Part shown: piece after piece, positions 42,631 through 51,217 of the stretch
How the letters are laid out: each line of letters opens with the position of its first letter
How positions within the stretch are numbered: the stretch's first letter is position 1
From: Solirubrobacterales bacterium
GTDB lineage: Bacteria; Actinomycetota; Thermoleophilia; Solirubrobacterales; Solirubrobacteraceae
Direction of reading: 5' to 3'
NCBI GenBank assembly: GCA_947474595.1
Contig: CANJIV010000005.1
Span: 62,001-126,000, forward strand
DNA: 64,000 nucleotides
Notes under the pieces: model-generated
The model's database searches: none
What the model was told of the DNA's origin: nothing
What the model saw: the letters and a program-made list of their open reading frames with translations, nothing else
Position numbers and translations under genes: made by a program

Positions 42631-44094
42631 ATGTCCAAAGAGATCCTCGAAGCAACCAAGGCCCTCGCCTCTGAGAAGGGTATCTCCTCAGAGAAGCTAT
42701 TCGCGGCCCTCGAAGATGCCCTGCTCTCGGCCTATAAGAAGCAGCCTGGCGCCGCCAAGTATGGGCGTGTGGTGATGGATCGTGAGACAGGCGATTTCGT
42801 CGTATGGGAGCTGATCATCCCTGAGCGTCTAGAGGCCCAGCTAATCGTCGAATCGATCGACGAAGGCACCACAATTGACCCTGAGACGGGTGAGGAGCGC
42901 GAGCCAGAAGAGCCAGAGATCGATCCTGAGAAGTTCGCCCTTTACGCAGATCAGATCGAGACCAACGACGTCACGCCTGATGACTTCGGTCGCATCGCCG
43001 CCCAGACCGCCAAGCAGGTAATTCTCCAACGGGTCCGCGAAGCAGAGCGCGACATGATGTTTGAGGAGTATCAGGACCGCGTCGGCGAATTGGTTACGGG
43101 AATCGTCCAGCAGACCGATTCGCGCTACACGCTCGTCCAGCTACGCGAGCACGTCGAGGCACTCTTGCCTAAGTCAGAACAGGTTGATGGAGAGCGCTAC
43201 GAACACGGTGGAAGGATTAAGGCCGTAATCAAAGAGGTGTCAGCCTCCGCCAAGGGTCCCGGCATCATCGTGTCGCGGCGCGACTCAGAGATCATCAAAC
43301 AGCTCTTTGAACTCGAGGTTCCCGAGATCGCCGACGGCCTAGTAGAGATAACCAATGTTGCGCGCGAGCCTGGCTATCGGTCAAAGATCGCTGTCGTCTC
43401 ACACGCTGAAGGAGTAGACCCAGTCGGCGCCTGCGTCGGTCCGCGTGGGTCACGAGTCAGGATGGTCGTCTCTGAGCTACGCGGTGAGAAGATCGACATC
43501 ATTCCTTACAACGAAGAGCCCGCCCGGTTTGTCGCTAAAGCGCTCTCGCCAGCACGCGTGCGCGAAGTGCTCGTTGATGACGAGGCGCGTCAGGCAACCG
43601 TCGTGGTCCCCGACGATCAGCAGTCATTGGCGATCGGTCGCGAAGGACAAAATGTACGCCTTGCGGCTCGCTTGACTGGCTGGCGCATCGACATTAAGTC
43701 CGAGTCGGAGTTCGCTGCCGAAGAGTCCGCTGGTGGGTTCGAAGAGGAAGAGTCCGGCGGACGCTGTCTAGCGACGCTCTCCAATGGACGCCGCTGCCCG
43801 AACGCTGGCCTGGCTGGGTCACACTTCTGCGGCCTCCCGCCACATCAAGCCCTCACCAGAATTGGAGCGACATCGGTACTGGTCCTTGCGCCACTTACCG
43901 ACGAGGAGATCTCTCGCTTAGCCGACCCCGACGAAGTCCAAGAAGATCTCGCCGAGATAATCGCCCGCGCTGCCGCGGTCGAAATTGTGGAGATCGTCGA
44001 AGACGAGATTCTGGAAGACGAGATTCTGGAAGACGAGATTCTGGAAGACGAGATTCTGGAAGAAGCGCCATCGGAAGAGGAGTCGGAGTCATAG
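42631..44094 (+). CDS. nusA: Transcription factor NusA with zinc-finger-like and acidic-repeat tail
   Basis: 487 aa. N-terminal polymerase-binding domain (about 1-130), S1 domain (EAERDMMFEEYQDRVGELVTGIV region, about 135-200), KH1 (VGACVGPRGSRVRMVVSELRGEKIDII) and KH2 (QSLAIGREGQNVRLAARLTGWRIDIK, ending near 360). After KH2 comes an unusual tail: C379-x9-C389-x10-C400-x4-H405, a possible zinc finger with GRCLATLSNGRRCPN, then an acidic end with four 15-bp repeats encoding EDEIL. Its TAG overlaps the proposed ATA start of ylxR. Confidence 0.96.
   Translation: MSKEILEATKALASEKGISSEKLFAALEDALLSAYKKQPGAAKYGRVVMDRETGDFVVWELIIPERLEAQLIVESIDEGTTIDPETGEEREPEEPEIDPEKFALYADQIETNDVTPDDFGRIAAQTAKQVILQRVREAERDMMFEEYQDRVGELVTGIVQQTDSRYTLVQLREHVEALLPKSEQVDGERYEHGGRIKAVIKEVSASAKGPGIIVSRRDSEIIKQLFELEVPEIADGLVEITNVAREPGYRSKIAVVSHAEGVDPVGACVGPRGSRVRMVVSELRGEKIDIIPYNEEPARFVAKALSPARVREVLVDDEARQATVVVPDDQQSLAIGREGQNVRLAARLTGWRIDIKSESEFAAEESAGGFEEEESGGRCLATLSNGRRCPNAGLAGSHFCGLPPHQALTRIGATSVLVLAPLTDEEISRLADPDEVQEDLAEIIARAAAVEIVEIVEDEILEDEILEDEILEDEILEEAPSEEESES
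43999..44058 (+). repeat. Four tandem 15-bp repeats in the nusA 3' end
   Basis: GAAGACGAGATTCTG occurs four times without change (43999-44013, 44014-44028, 44029-44043, 44044-44058), encoding EDEIL units. The exact DNA identity suggests recent slippage expansion. Confidence 0.95.
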
Positions 44095-44336
44095 GGCGCG
44101 AGCCAGTTCGTCGCTGCGTCGGCTGCGGTCGGTCAGCAGCCAAGGCGCTCCTGCGACGGTTTACGGTCGTTGAGGGGACGGTCACGGCCGACCGCTGCGC
44201 TCAGGCCACTGGCCGCGGCTCTTACCTGTGCGCCTCAGATGACTGCGCCCAGATCGCCTTCACGCGCCGATCTTTTAGTCGCTCGTTCCGAGAGACGGTG
44301 TCTTTCGACCCTAAGACTCTAGAATCGGCTCTCTAA
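44091..44336 (+). CDS. ylxR: YlxR/RnpM-type RNA-binding protein, apparent ATA start
   Basis: About 81 aa. REPVRRCVGCGRSAAKALLRRF and ATGRGSYLCASDDCAQIAF are the YlxR signature (paired Cys motif, GRGxYLC). The family binds RNA and modulates RNase P in other bacteria, and lies between nusA and infB almost everywhere. The frame has no ATG, GTG or TTG at a usable position, including far upstream within nusA. ATA 44091 overlaps the nusA stop as ATAG, mimicking the ATGA overlaps common here, with GAGGAG about 9 nt upstream. A -1 slip from nusA is an alternative. Its TAA overlaps the infB ATG. Confidence 0.85.
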   Translation: MGREPVRRCVGCGRSAAKALLRRFTVVEGTVTADRCAQATGRGSYLCASDDCAQIAFTRRSFSRSFRETVSFDPKTLESAL

Positions 44337-46699
44337 TGGCTAAGAAACGGGTACACCAGATCGCCAAGGAGCAGGGCATAACCAGCAAAGAGCTGCTGGT
44401 TATGCTGCAAGCCGCCGGCGTGGAAGTCAAAGCCGCCGCCTCATCGGTAGAAGAGTCTGTTGCGCTGACTGCTATCGGATCTACCGGAACAGCGAAGGCC
44501 CCAGCGCGCCCGAAAGCAGCTGTTAAGGCACCGGCCGAGGACGCGGTCCCGGAGCCAGTCAAAGCGGAGCCAGTCAAAGCGGAGCCAGTCAAGGCCGTTC
44601 CAGCCGCACCCGTCAAACCCGTCAAGCCAGTGCCTCATCCCGATCGCCCAGCGCCGGGGCAAGGGCCACGAGTCGTGAGCCTGCCACCACCACCACCCAA
44701 GCCCGACTCCGGAACCAATAAGCAGAGCCCGCAGCGCCCCCGCGTCGCAGGCGAGCCCGCCGGAGGCGCCGGTGGCCGTCGGCGCGTCGTGATTGATTCA
44801 CAGGCTGCCCGTCGCCAAACTGGTCCTGGCGCAGGGCCGCAGAAGACGCCGCCACGTCGTCAACGCCGTGGCCGTCGCAGGCGTGGAATCTACGAGGAGC
44901 CCGTACCACGTGAGGCAGTAGTCATCGATGACACGATCCAAATCAACTCGGGGTCGACCGTAAAGGGCGTTGCGGAATATCTCGGTATTCCGATCCCCGA
45001 GGTCATCAAGAAACTGATGATGCTCGGTCAGATGGCGACGCTCACCCAGACCCTTTCCGATGAAACAATCGAACTCATTGGAGTCGAATTCGACCGCAAG
45101 ATTGAGGTCGTGCATCTCGCCGACGACGTGCACGCCGACCCAGTCTATGAAGACGACGACGCCGATCTATTCGAGCGCCCGCCAGTCATCACGATCATGG
45201 GCCACGTTGATCACGGAAAGACTTCGCTGCTCGACGCCATCCGTACGACCGAGGTGGCGGCCGGGGAGGCTGGAGGAATTACCCAACACATTGGTGCTTA
45301 CCAAGTGCACCACGCCGGCAAGCTAATAACCTTTCTTGACACTCCTGGGCACGAGGCATTCACTGCAATGCGAGCGCGCGGCGCCAAGGTCACTGACGTT
45401 GTGGTCATTGTCGTGGCTGCCGACGATGGCGTGAAGCCCCAGACCAAAGAGGCAATCGATCACGCTAAGGCGGCCAACGTGCCCATCGTCGTCGCAGTAA
45501 ACAAGATTGACACCGAAGGCGCTCAGCCAGAGCGAGTGCGAACTGAGATGACCCAACAAGGCCTTCAACCGGCCGAGTGGGGTGGGGAGACCGAGTTCGT
45601 AGATGTATCGGCCAAGACACACGAAGGCCTCGACACGCTGCTCGAGACCCTTCAAGTTGTTGCCGAACTCGCCGAACTCAAGGCTAACCCAGACGTAGAG
45701 GCCTCCGGCTTCGTGATCGAGTCTAAGCTCGATGCTGGGCGCGGCCCAGTTGCGACACTTTTGGTCCAACGCGGCACCCTGCGGGTCGGCGACGCTCTGG
45801 TGGCAGGCGGGCACTGGGGCAGAGTTCGGGCGATGAACGACTACCTCGGCACCCGAGTTCAAGAGGCCCTCCCGGGCGATCCGGTCGAGGTTTTGGGCTT
45901 TGACGGAGTACCTGAGGCCGGCGAGTTTGTTCGCGTGGTCGAAAATGAGCGCAAGGCGCGGACCTTGGCAGCCGACCGCGCCAACCGTCTGAAAACCGAG
46001 TCATTGGCCCGCCAATCTGGCGTCAAGGTCTCACTCGAAGACATCCTTAAGCTGGCCCGTGAAGGGACCCTTAAAGAGCTTAATCTTGTGCTCAAGGCAG
46101 ATGTTTCTGGATCGCTAGAGGCAGTAGAAGATGAGATTGCCCGCCTCCCACAGGACGAGGTCTCAGTCAACGTGATCCACCGCGGCGTCGGCGGCATCAA
46201 TGAGTCCGACGTAATGCTTGGCGCAGCCTCGTCGGGCGTAATCCTCGGCTTTAACGTGCGCCCCGTCGGCGATGCCCGCGCTCTCGCCAGTCACGAAGGC
46301 GTCGAAATTCGCTCTTACACCGTGATCTATAAGGCAATTGAAGACCTACGCGCCGCGATGGAGGGCATGCTCGAGCCCGAAGAAGTTGAGGACTCCCTCG
46401 CCGAGATCGAGATACGCCAGACATTCCGCGCCTCGAAGGTCGGAACTATCGCGGGCTGCTTCGTTACCGAAGGCAAGGTCACGCGCGGCTCCAAGACGCG
46501 CCTCGTTCGAGACGGAACGGTGATCTACGACGGCGAAATTGCGAGCCTACGTAGATTTAACGAAGACGTTCGTGAGGTTGCATCAGGCTTTGAATGTGGC
46601 ATCGTGCTGACGAACTTTGCTGATGTGAAAGAAGGAGACTTGTTGGAGGTCTATACGACCCGCAAGGTCGATCGCCAACTCCCCGAGCGCGTTACTTAG
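44336..46699 (+). CDS. infB: Translation initiation factor IF-2
   Basis: 787 aa. N-terminal IF2-N motif [22 protein letters not shown], a disordered Ala/Pro/Lys-rich linker with three EPVKA units, an Arg-rich stretch, a second IF2-N, then the GTPase: [20 protein letters not shown] and NKID. Domains III and IV end with [22 protein letters not shown]. It positions fMet-tRNA on the 30S. Stop TAA of ylxR and ATG share two bases (TAATG). Confidence 0.98.
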   Translation: MAKKRVHQIAKEQGITSKELLVMLQAAGVEVKAAASSVEESVALTAIGSTGTAKAPARPKAAVKAPAEDAVPEPVKAEPVKAEPVKAVPAAPVKPVKPVPHPDRPAPGQGPRVVSLPPPPPKPDSGTNKQSPQRPRVAGEPAGGAGGRRRVVIDSQAARRQTGPGAGPQKTPPRRQRRGRRRRGIYEEPVPREAVVIDDTIQINSGSTVKGVAEYLGIPIPEVIKKLMMLGQMATLTQTLSDETIELIGVEFDRKIEVVHLADDVHADPVYEDDDADLFERPPVITIMGHVDHGKTSLLDAIRTTEVAAGEAGGITQHIGAYQVHHAGKLITFLDTPGHEAFTAMRARGAKVTDVVVIVVAADDGVKPQTKEAIDHAKAANVPIVVAVNKIDTEGAQPERVRTEMTQQGLQPAEWGGETEFVDVSAKTHEGLDTLLETLQVVAELAELKANPDVEASGFVIESKLDAGRGPVATLLVQRGTLRVGDALVAGGHWGRVRAMNDYLGTRVQEALPGDPVEVLGFDGVPEAGEFVRVVENERKARTLAADRANRLKTESLARQSGVKVSLEDILKLAREGTLKELNLVLKADVSGSLEAVEDEIARLPQDEVSVNVIHRGVGGINESDVMLGAASSGVILGFNVRPVGDARALASHEGVEIRSYTVIYKAIEDLRAAMEGMLEPEEVEDSLAEIEIRQTFRASKVGTIAGCFVTEGKVTRGSKTRLVRDGTVIYDGEIASLRRFNEDVREVASGFECGIVLTNFADVKEGDLLEVYTTRKVDRQLPERVT
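44552..44596 (+). repeat. Three 15-bp tandem repeats in the infB linker
   Basis: GAGCCAGTCAAAGCG at 44552-44566 and 44567-44581, then a variant at 44582-44596, encoding EPVKA units in the disordered IF-2 linker. Confidence 0.9.
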
Positions 46700-46729
46700 C
46701 GCGTATTGCCCCCTTTTGGGGGGGGCGCT
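46698..46729 (+). other. G/C hairpin between infB and rbfA
   Basis: AGCGC (46698-46702) pairs with GCGCT (46725-46729), and GCCCCC (46708-46713) pairs with the following G-run around TTTT. No T-run follows, so a processing or stability element is likelier than a terminator. Confidence 0.45.
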
Positions 46730-46750
46730 TCATAGACGAGGACGACTACG

Positions 46751-47125
46751 ATGCCTACTGACCGCACACGCCGCGTTAACGAAGCCGTGCGCCACGTACT
46801 GAGTGATGCAATTAACGCAGAGATAAAAGACCCCCGCGTAGGATTTGTAACAGTGACCGCAGTCGACATCAGCCCAGACCTGCGTAATGCGCGCGTATAC
46901 GTCAGCGTCCTAGGCGACGAAGAGGCACGCTCTGAGAGCCTTGCGGGCCTCTCATCCGCCCATGGCTTTCTTCAGCGCAAGGTTGCCGCCGAGTTACGCA
47001 TCAAGCGGACACCATCGCTCACCTTTGAGTACGACGACAGCGTCGACCGCAGCATGCGGGTCGGCGAGCTGCTTGAAGAGATCGGGCCGCTCGACCCCGC
47101 CGACGAGTTCGAGCTCGACGCATGA
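46751..47125 (+). CDS. rbfA: Ribosome-binding factor A
   Basis: 124 aa KH-like fold 30S maturation factor. RTRRVNEAVRHVLSDAINAEIKDPRVGFVTVTAVDISPDLRNARVYVSV is the conserved core, ending RIKRTPSLTFEYDDSVDRSMRV. A GAGGACG-type site precedes ATG. The TGA overlaps the nrnA ATG by 4 nt. Confidence 0.96.
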   Translation: MPTDRTRRVNEAVRHVLSDAINAEIKDPRVGFVTVTAVDISPDLRNARVYVSVLGDEEARSESLAGLSSAHGFLQRKVAAELRIKRTPSLTFEYDDSVDRSMRVGELLEEIGPLDPADEFELDA

Positions 47126-48117
47126 GCGCCACGACATCCACTCCAAGTCGCCAACAAGTGCTGACCGCCCTCGCGGAGACCAAGAAGTTCATCTTGATCA
47201 GCCATGAGAACCCAGATGGTGACGCGTTGGGGTCGCTAGTGGCGATGTCAGAGGTGCTGCGGTGCCTGGGCTCTGACAGCCTGATACTTATGTCCGCAGA
47301 AGACCTCCCGCTGCCCTATGAATATCGCTCGCTAGGGCTCAAAAATGTCATTCACAGCCTTCCCGATGACGTTGCCGAACGGACATTTGTGTTCCTAGAC
47401 TGTGGAAACATCGATCGCAACCCTGCCGATATCTCTGATCACGATGGCGCTCTGATCCTCAACATCGATCACCACCATGACAACACCCTCTTCGGGACCG
47501 TAAACCATGTCGTGGCTGACGCCGCTTGCACGACAGAGATCATCTGGGACCTCATGCACGGGCTGGGCGTCTCGCCTAATCAGACGATCGCGGAGGCTCT
47601 TTACGTGGGCCTCGTTACCGACACCGGAATGTTTATGTATGAGAACACCGGAACCCGAGCGCACGAGATGGCTGCCGAGCTCATAGCAGCGGGCGTCGAT
47701 GTGCACGGTATTTACCGGCAGCTCTATGAAGGAATTCCGTTTGGCAAGCTGCAGCTGCTTGCGCGAGGGCTCGCCAACGTAGAGCGCCACGATGATGGGG
47801 TCCTGACGCTCACCCACCTGACTGCCGACGATTACCAGAGTGCTGACGCGCAAGAGAACTACTCCGAAGGAATCGTTGACCACCTGCGCTCGGTCGAAGG
47901 AACGCTTGTAGCGGCTCTCGTGCGCGATCGCCTCTCCGAGGGGCATAGCGACCAGCGCAAAGTCTCTCTGCGAGCTTGCGACAACAGTGTCGACGTTTCG
48001 CTAATCGCGCGCGCCCAAAACGGCGGCGGCCACCGCCAGGCTGCGGGCTTTACGACCACTATGACCAAGGCTGAAATCGTCGCGTTCTTGCGTCACGAAA
48101 TCGCCGCCCAAATCTAA
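47122..48117 (+). CDS. nrnA: DHH-family nanoRNase/pAp phosphatase (NrnA-like)
   Basis: 331 aa. DHH motifs include ISHENPDGDALGS, VFLDCGN and LNIDHHHDNTLFG; the DHHA1 domain ends with GGGHRQAAGFTTT. The family hydrolyses very short oligoribonucleotides and 3'-phosphoadenosine 5'-phosphate, standing in for Orn. It overlaps rbfA by 4 nt and precedes truB by 23 nt, the usual actinobacterial order. Confidence 0.94.
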   Translation: MSATTSTPSRQQVLTALAETKKFILISHENPDGDALGSLVAMSEVLRCLGSDSLILMSAEDLPLPYEYRSLGLKNVIHSLPDDVAERTFVFLDCGNIDRNPADISDHDGALILNIDHHHDNTLFGTVNHVVADAACTTEIIWDLMHGLGVSPNQTIAEALYVGLVTDTGMFMYENTGTRAHEMAAELIAAGVDVHGIYRQLYEGIPFGKLQLLARGLANVERHDDGVLTLTHLTADDYQSADAQENYSEGIVDHLRSVEGTLVAALVRDRLSEGHSDQRKVSLRACDNSVDVSLIARAQNGGGHRQAAGFTTTMTKAEIVAFLRHEIAAQI

Positions 48118-48140
48118 CGCCTCCCGCGATCGAGCGACCA

Positions 48141-48932
48141 ATGATGGATGGGGTCATCCTTGCCGACAAGCCGACCGGCAAGACTTCGCATGACATCGTC
48201 GCGATGATCAGGCGTGAGCGTGCAGGAATAAAGACCGGTCACGCCGGCACGCTCGATCCCTTTGCGTCCGGGCTTCTACTGATCCTGCTGGGTAGGGCGA
48301 CTCGCATTCAGCGTTTCCTGATGGCACTTCCTAAGACTTACGTGGTCACGGCCCGACTGGGAGCGGTCTCGACTACAGGAGATCCTGAGGGGGAAATAAC
48401 AGAGACAGGCAAACCACTGCCTGACCCCTTGATTCTGCCGACCGGAGAGGTGCGCCAGCGGCCGTCCCCGTACTCGGCGATCAAGGTAGGCGGCGAGCGC
48501 GCCTACCGCCGCGCCCGTAGGGGGGAGGAGGTCGAGATGCCCGAGCGTACGGTGACCGTCCACAAGTTCACCCAACTTCACCGTGATCGCGAGACCGCAC
48601 AGTTCGAGATCGAATGCTCTTCGGGGACTTACGTTCGCACCCTTATCGCCGACCTCGGAGACGCCTACTGCGTGGAGCTGCGACGAACGGCAATCGGGCC
48701 CTTCGACGTCAGCGCAGCGGATCCCGCAAACATCCTTACAATTGACGCCGCTCTAGCCTTCCTCCCAGAGCTACGACTAAACGAGGCAGACGCCCGCAGC
48801 GTTACCCACGGAGTTGCCGTCGAAGGCGACATCGACGGGTTCATTCGGCTAGTCGATGACTCAGGAGTTATCGCCGTCGGACAGGGGTGTGACGACGGCA
48901 AGGTCAAACCCATCGTAGGCTTTCGGCAGTAG
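48141..48932 (+). CDS. truB: tRNA pseudouridine-55 synthase TruB
   Basis: 263 aa. The catalytic Asp lies in KTGHAGTLDPFASGLLLILLGRATRI, and RPSPYSAIKVGGERAYRRARRGEEVE and CSSGTYVRTLIADLG are conserved. It converts U55 in the T loop of tRNAs. Two ATGs at 48141 and 48144 could both serve. A shorter C-terminal PUA-like region follows. Its TAG shares one base with the GTG of ribF. Confidence 0.96.
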   Translation: MMDGVILADKPTGKTSHDIVAMIRRERAGIKTGHAGTLDPFASGLLLILLGRATRIQRFLMALPKTYVVTARLGAVSTTGDPEGEITETGKPLPDPLILPTGEVRQRPSPYSAIKVGGERAYRRARRGEEVEMPERTVTVHKFTQLHRDRETAQFEIECSSGTYVRTLIADLGDAYCVELRRTAIGPFDVSAADPANILTIDAALAFLPELRLNEADARSVTHGVAVEGDIDGFIRLVDDSGVIAVGQGCDDGKVKPIVGFRQ

Positions 48933-49843
48933 TGAAAATCACGGACCTTCAGAATGCAACCCGACGGCCACGCAAGATTGCGGTGGGTGAGTTCGACGGC
49001 GTCCACCTCGGCCACCGTGAGGTGATTAAAGGTTCCGACACTGTTCTGACCTTCGAACCACATCCGCTGACCGTAACGCGGCCCGAGGCCGCTCCGCTGC
49101 TACTGACCAGCCTGCAGGTAAAAGCCGACCTTTTGAGCGAGATCGGAGTGGCAGAGCTGGTTTTGATCCCTTTCGACGACAGCTTTGCCCATCAAACGCC
49201 AAGCGAGTTCATCGATCACGTCCTCTTGGGCGCCTTGGAAACCACCGACCTTTGCGTAGGAGATGACTTCCGCTTTGGCTACCAAGCCAGCGGCAACGCT
49301 GCAACGCTGCAGGCCCGCAGCGAGTTCTCAACGCGGGTTGTACCACTCGTCGAGATCGAGAACGAAATCGTCTCATCGACACATATACGCGCCCTGGTCG
49401 CGGCCGGTGAAGTGTCACACGCCGAGCGCTTCCTTGGGTATCCCTTCCGGCTGAGGGGCCCGGTAGTTCATGGCGAGAAACGTGGGCGGACCCTAGGCTT
49501 TCCGACGGCCAACCTGACGCCCGCAGATGGCCTCATCTGCCCGGGCAGTGGCGTCTATGCCTGCCTCGCGCGACTGCCCGGCAGCGACGGTCCTCCGATC
49601 CCGGCAGCGGTTAGCATCGGCGTTCGACCACAATTTGACAGCGCGCTTGGGGTTATCGTGGAAGCCTTCTTGATCGACTGGTCGGGAGATATCTATGACC
49701 ACGACCTCGAACTTCACTTCTTAGCTCGGCTACGCGGCGAGCGACGGTTCCCCGGCGTCGAGGATCTGCTCGATCAAATGCGCCGCGATGTCGAGGATAC
49801 CCGAGCCGTTGTGGCCTCGTCTGATACCGTTTCGGGCCGATGA
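48932..49843 (+). CDS. ribF: Bifunctional riboflavin kinase/FAD synthetase RibF
   Basis: 303 aa. The N-terminal FAD synthetase (nucleotidyltransferase) has [15 protein letters not shown] and [21 protein letters not shown]; the C-terminal riboflavin kinase has [11 protein letters not shown] and GVYACLARL. It makes FMN and FAD, supplying flavoenzymes such as PyrD and PyrK. The first domain is somewhat compact between the HxGH loop and the FEPHP segment. GTG 48932 overlaps the truB stop. It overlaps rpsO by 4 nt. Confidence 0.96.
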   Translation: MKITDLQNATRRPRKIAVGEFDGVHLGHREVIKGSDTVLTFEPHPLTVTRPEAAPLLLTSLQVKADLLSEIGVAELVLIPFDDSFAHQTPSEFIDHVLLGALETTDLCVGDDFRFGYQASGNAATLQARSEFSTRVVPLVEIENEIVSSTHIRALVAAGEVSHAERFLGYPFRLRGPVVHGEKRGRTLGFPTANLTPADGLICPGSGVYACLARLPGSDGPPIPAAVSIGVRPQFDSALGVIVEAFLIDWSGDIYDHDLELHFLARLRGERRFPGVEDLLDQMRRDVEDTRAVVASSDTVSGR

Positions 49844-50109
49844 CTGTCACAGCAGAACAAAAGCAAGAGCTGGTCACCAAGTTCGGCAAGGCCGAAGGCG
49901 ACACCGGCTCGGCCGAGGTCCAGATCGCTTTGATGACCGCGCGTATCAACGATCTCACAGAGCATCTTCGCGGCCACAAGAAGGACCATCACTCCCGCCG
50001 TGGGCTACTGATGATCGTTGGTCGGCGTCGGCGGCTGCTGCAGTACCTTCAGCGTCACGACCTCGACAGCTACCGATCTCTGGTCAAGGAACTGGGCCTT
50101 CGTAAATAG
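49840..50109 (+). CDS. rpsO: 30S ribosomal protein S15
   Basis: 89 aa, full length. [30 protein letters not shown] and [25 protein letters not shown] are unmistakable. It binds the 16S rRNA central domain and ends the rimP-to-rpsO cluster, starting inside the ribF stop (ATGA). Confidence 0.99.
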   Translation: MTVTAEQKQELVTKFGKAEGDTGSAEVQIALMTARINDLTEHLRGHKKDHHSRRGLLMIVGRRRRLLQYLQRHDLDSYRSLVKELGLRK

Positions 50110-50126
50110 GCCCGCCTCAGCGACCG

Positions 50127-50591
50127 ATGCCTGAAATTCCGATCGCCCAAGGAACTCCGTCGCCTGAGTTCACGCTCAAGCGCGGCGACGGCAGCGACTT
50201 CACCAAAGCCAGCCTAGAAGGCCAGACAACGGTACTTGTCTTCTACCCGTTTGCCTTTAGTCCAGTCTGCACGGATCAGTTGAACCTTTACGAGGAGATG
50301 CTTGGCGATCTGGCCGCACGCGAGGCCGTTCTGTATGGAGTCTCCTGCGACGCGACTTGGAGCCAGACTGCATTTAAGGACCACCTTGGAATAACAATCG
50401 AGCAGCTCTCAGACTTTGAGCCCAAGGGCGCCGCTTGCCGAGCCTTTGGCGTCTATCACCCAGGTGGGTTCCCACAGCGTGCGTTGGTAATCATCGGGCC
50501 CGATGGCATTGTTAGGTGGAGCTATCAGGCCGACTCGCCAGGCGACCTGCCCGGCGCAAACCTGATTTTTGACGGTCTCGACGCGGCTTAA
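50127..50591 (+). CDS. AhpE-like peroxiredoxin
   Basis: 154 aa thioredoxin-fold peroxidase. The peroxidatic Cys is in FYPFAFSPVCTDQL (the TxxC position is S-P-V-C), with no clear resolving Cys near the end, and CRAFGVYHPGGFPQRALVIIGPDGIVRW continues the fold. This fits the one-Cys AhpE group of actinobacteria, which reduces peroxides and needs an external thiol. The DsbA-like thioredoxin-fold gene 33 nt downstream might be its partner, an inference. Confidence 0.9.
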   Translation: MPEIPIAQGTPSPEFTLKRGDGSDFTKASLEGQTTVLVFYPFAFSPVCTDQLNLYEEMLGDLAAREAVLYGVSCDATWSQTAFKDHLGITIEQLSDFEPKGAACRAFGVYHPGGFPQRALVIIGPDGIVRWSYQADSPGDLPGANLIFDGLDAA

Positions 50592-50624
50592 CCCACTGAC
50601 TTGGGGGCCGTTGGTGCCACTAAC

Positions 50625-51128
50625 ATGAATCAACCACTGGGAAGCGCTCCACTTCCAGCGCCTGGGCCCGAAGATCACGTCCGGGGACCATCTAAGGCCA
50701 AGCTTGTGATTGTTTACGCTGACTACGAGTGCCCCTTCTGTGCGGTCACCGAACTGCGCTTAGCCGAATGCGAGGTACAGATATGCTTTCGCCACTTCCC
50801 GATCCGCTCCAAGCACCCAAGGGCGTGGGCTGCCGCCCAGGCCGCCGAAGCGGCCGGACTACAGGGCCGCTTCTGGGAGATGCACGAAGCGCTCTTTGCA
50901 GACCAAGGTCGCCTAGAAGACCCCCACCTGTGGGCCCGAGCAGAGGCACTTGGGCTCGACGTTGAGAGGTTTGATACCGAACGACGCAGCCCGGCCGTGA
51001 TTTCTCGCATTAAGCGGGATTTCTCCAGTGGCATCCGCGGCGGTATCGCAACCACACCAACAGTAGCGATCGATGGCCGCTTATATCCAGGTATTCCCAG
51101 CCCGCAGCTGCTGGCTGACGCCCAATAG
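50625..51128 (+). CDS. DsbA/FrnE-like thioredoxin-fold protein
   Basis: About 167 aa from ATG 50625 (TTG 50601 is an in-frame alternative). The redox motif is YADYECPFCAVTEL (CPFC), and GGIATTPTVAIDGRLYPG has the cis-Pro after TTPT. No signal peptide is visible, so it is cytoplasmic, unlike secreted DsbA. It may exchange disulfides with the peroxiredoxin just upstream. Partner and redox direction unknown. Confidence 0.85.
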   Translation: MNQPLGSAPLPAPGPEDHVRGPSKAKLVIVYADYECPFCAVTELRLAECEVQICFRHFPIRSKHPRAWAAAQAAEAAGLQGRFWEMHEALFADQGRLEDPHLWARAEALGLDVERFDTERRSPAVISRIKRDFSSGIRGGIATTPTVAIDGRLYPGIPSPQLLADAQ

Positions 51129-51217
51129 TTAGCCGATGATCTACCATATTTTCTACAACTACCGAAACGCAGAGAGCGGATCGGCCCGTCACCGATGGCG
51201 GGCAGTGAAAGGGATTT

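Noticed and set aside
43999-44058. CRISPR-like or VNTR array
   Set aside because: The four 15-bp repeats have no spacers and are in-frame coding sequence of nusA.
46698-46729. Terminator between infB and rbfA
   Set aside because: The hairpin is strong but has no T-run, and the gene order suggests one operon; kept as a hairpin only.
51130-51217. Structured regulatory leader of pnp
   Set aside because: Only a short imperfect stem (GCCCGTC/GGCGGGC) is visible; too weak to list as a feature.
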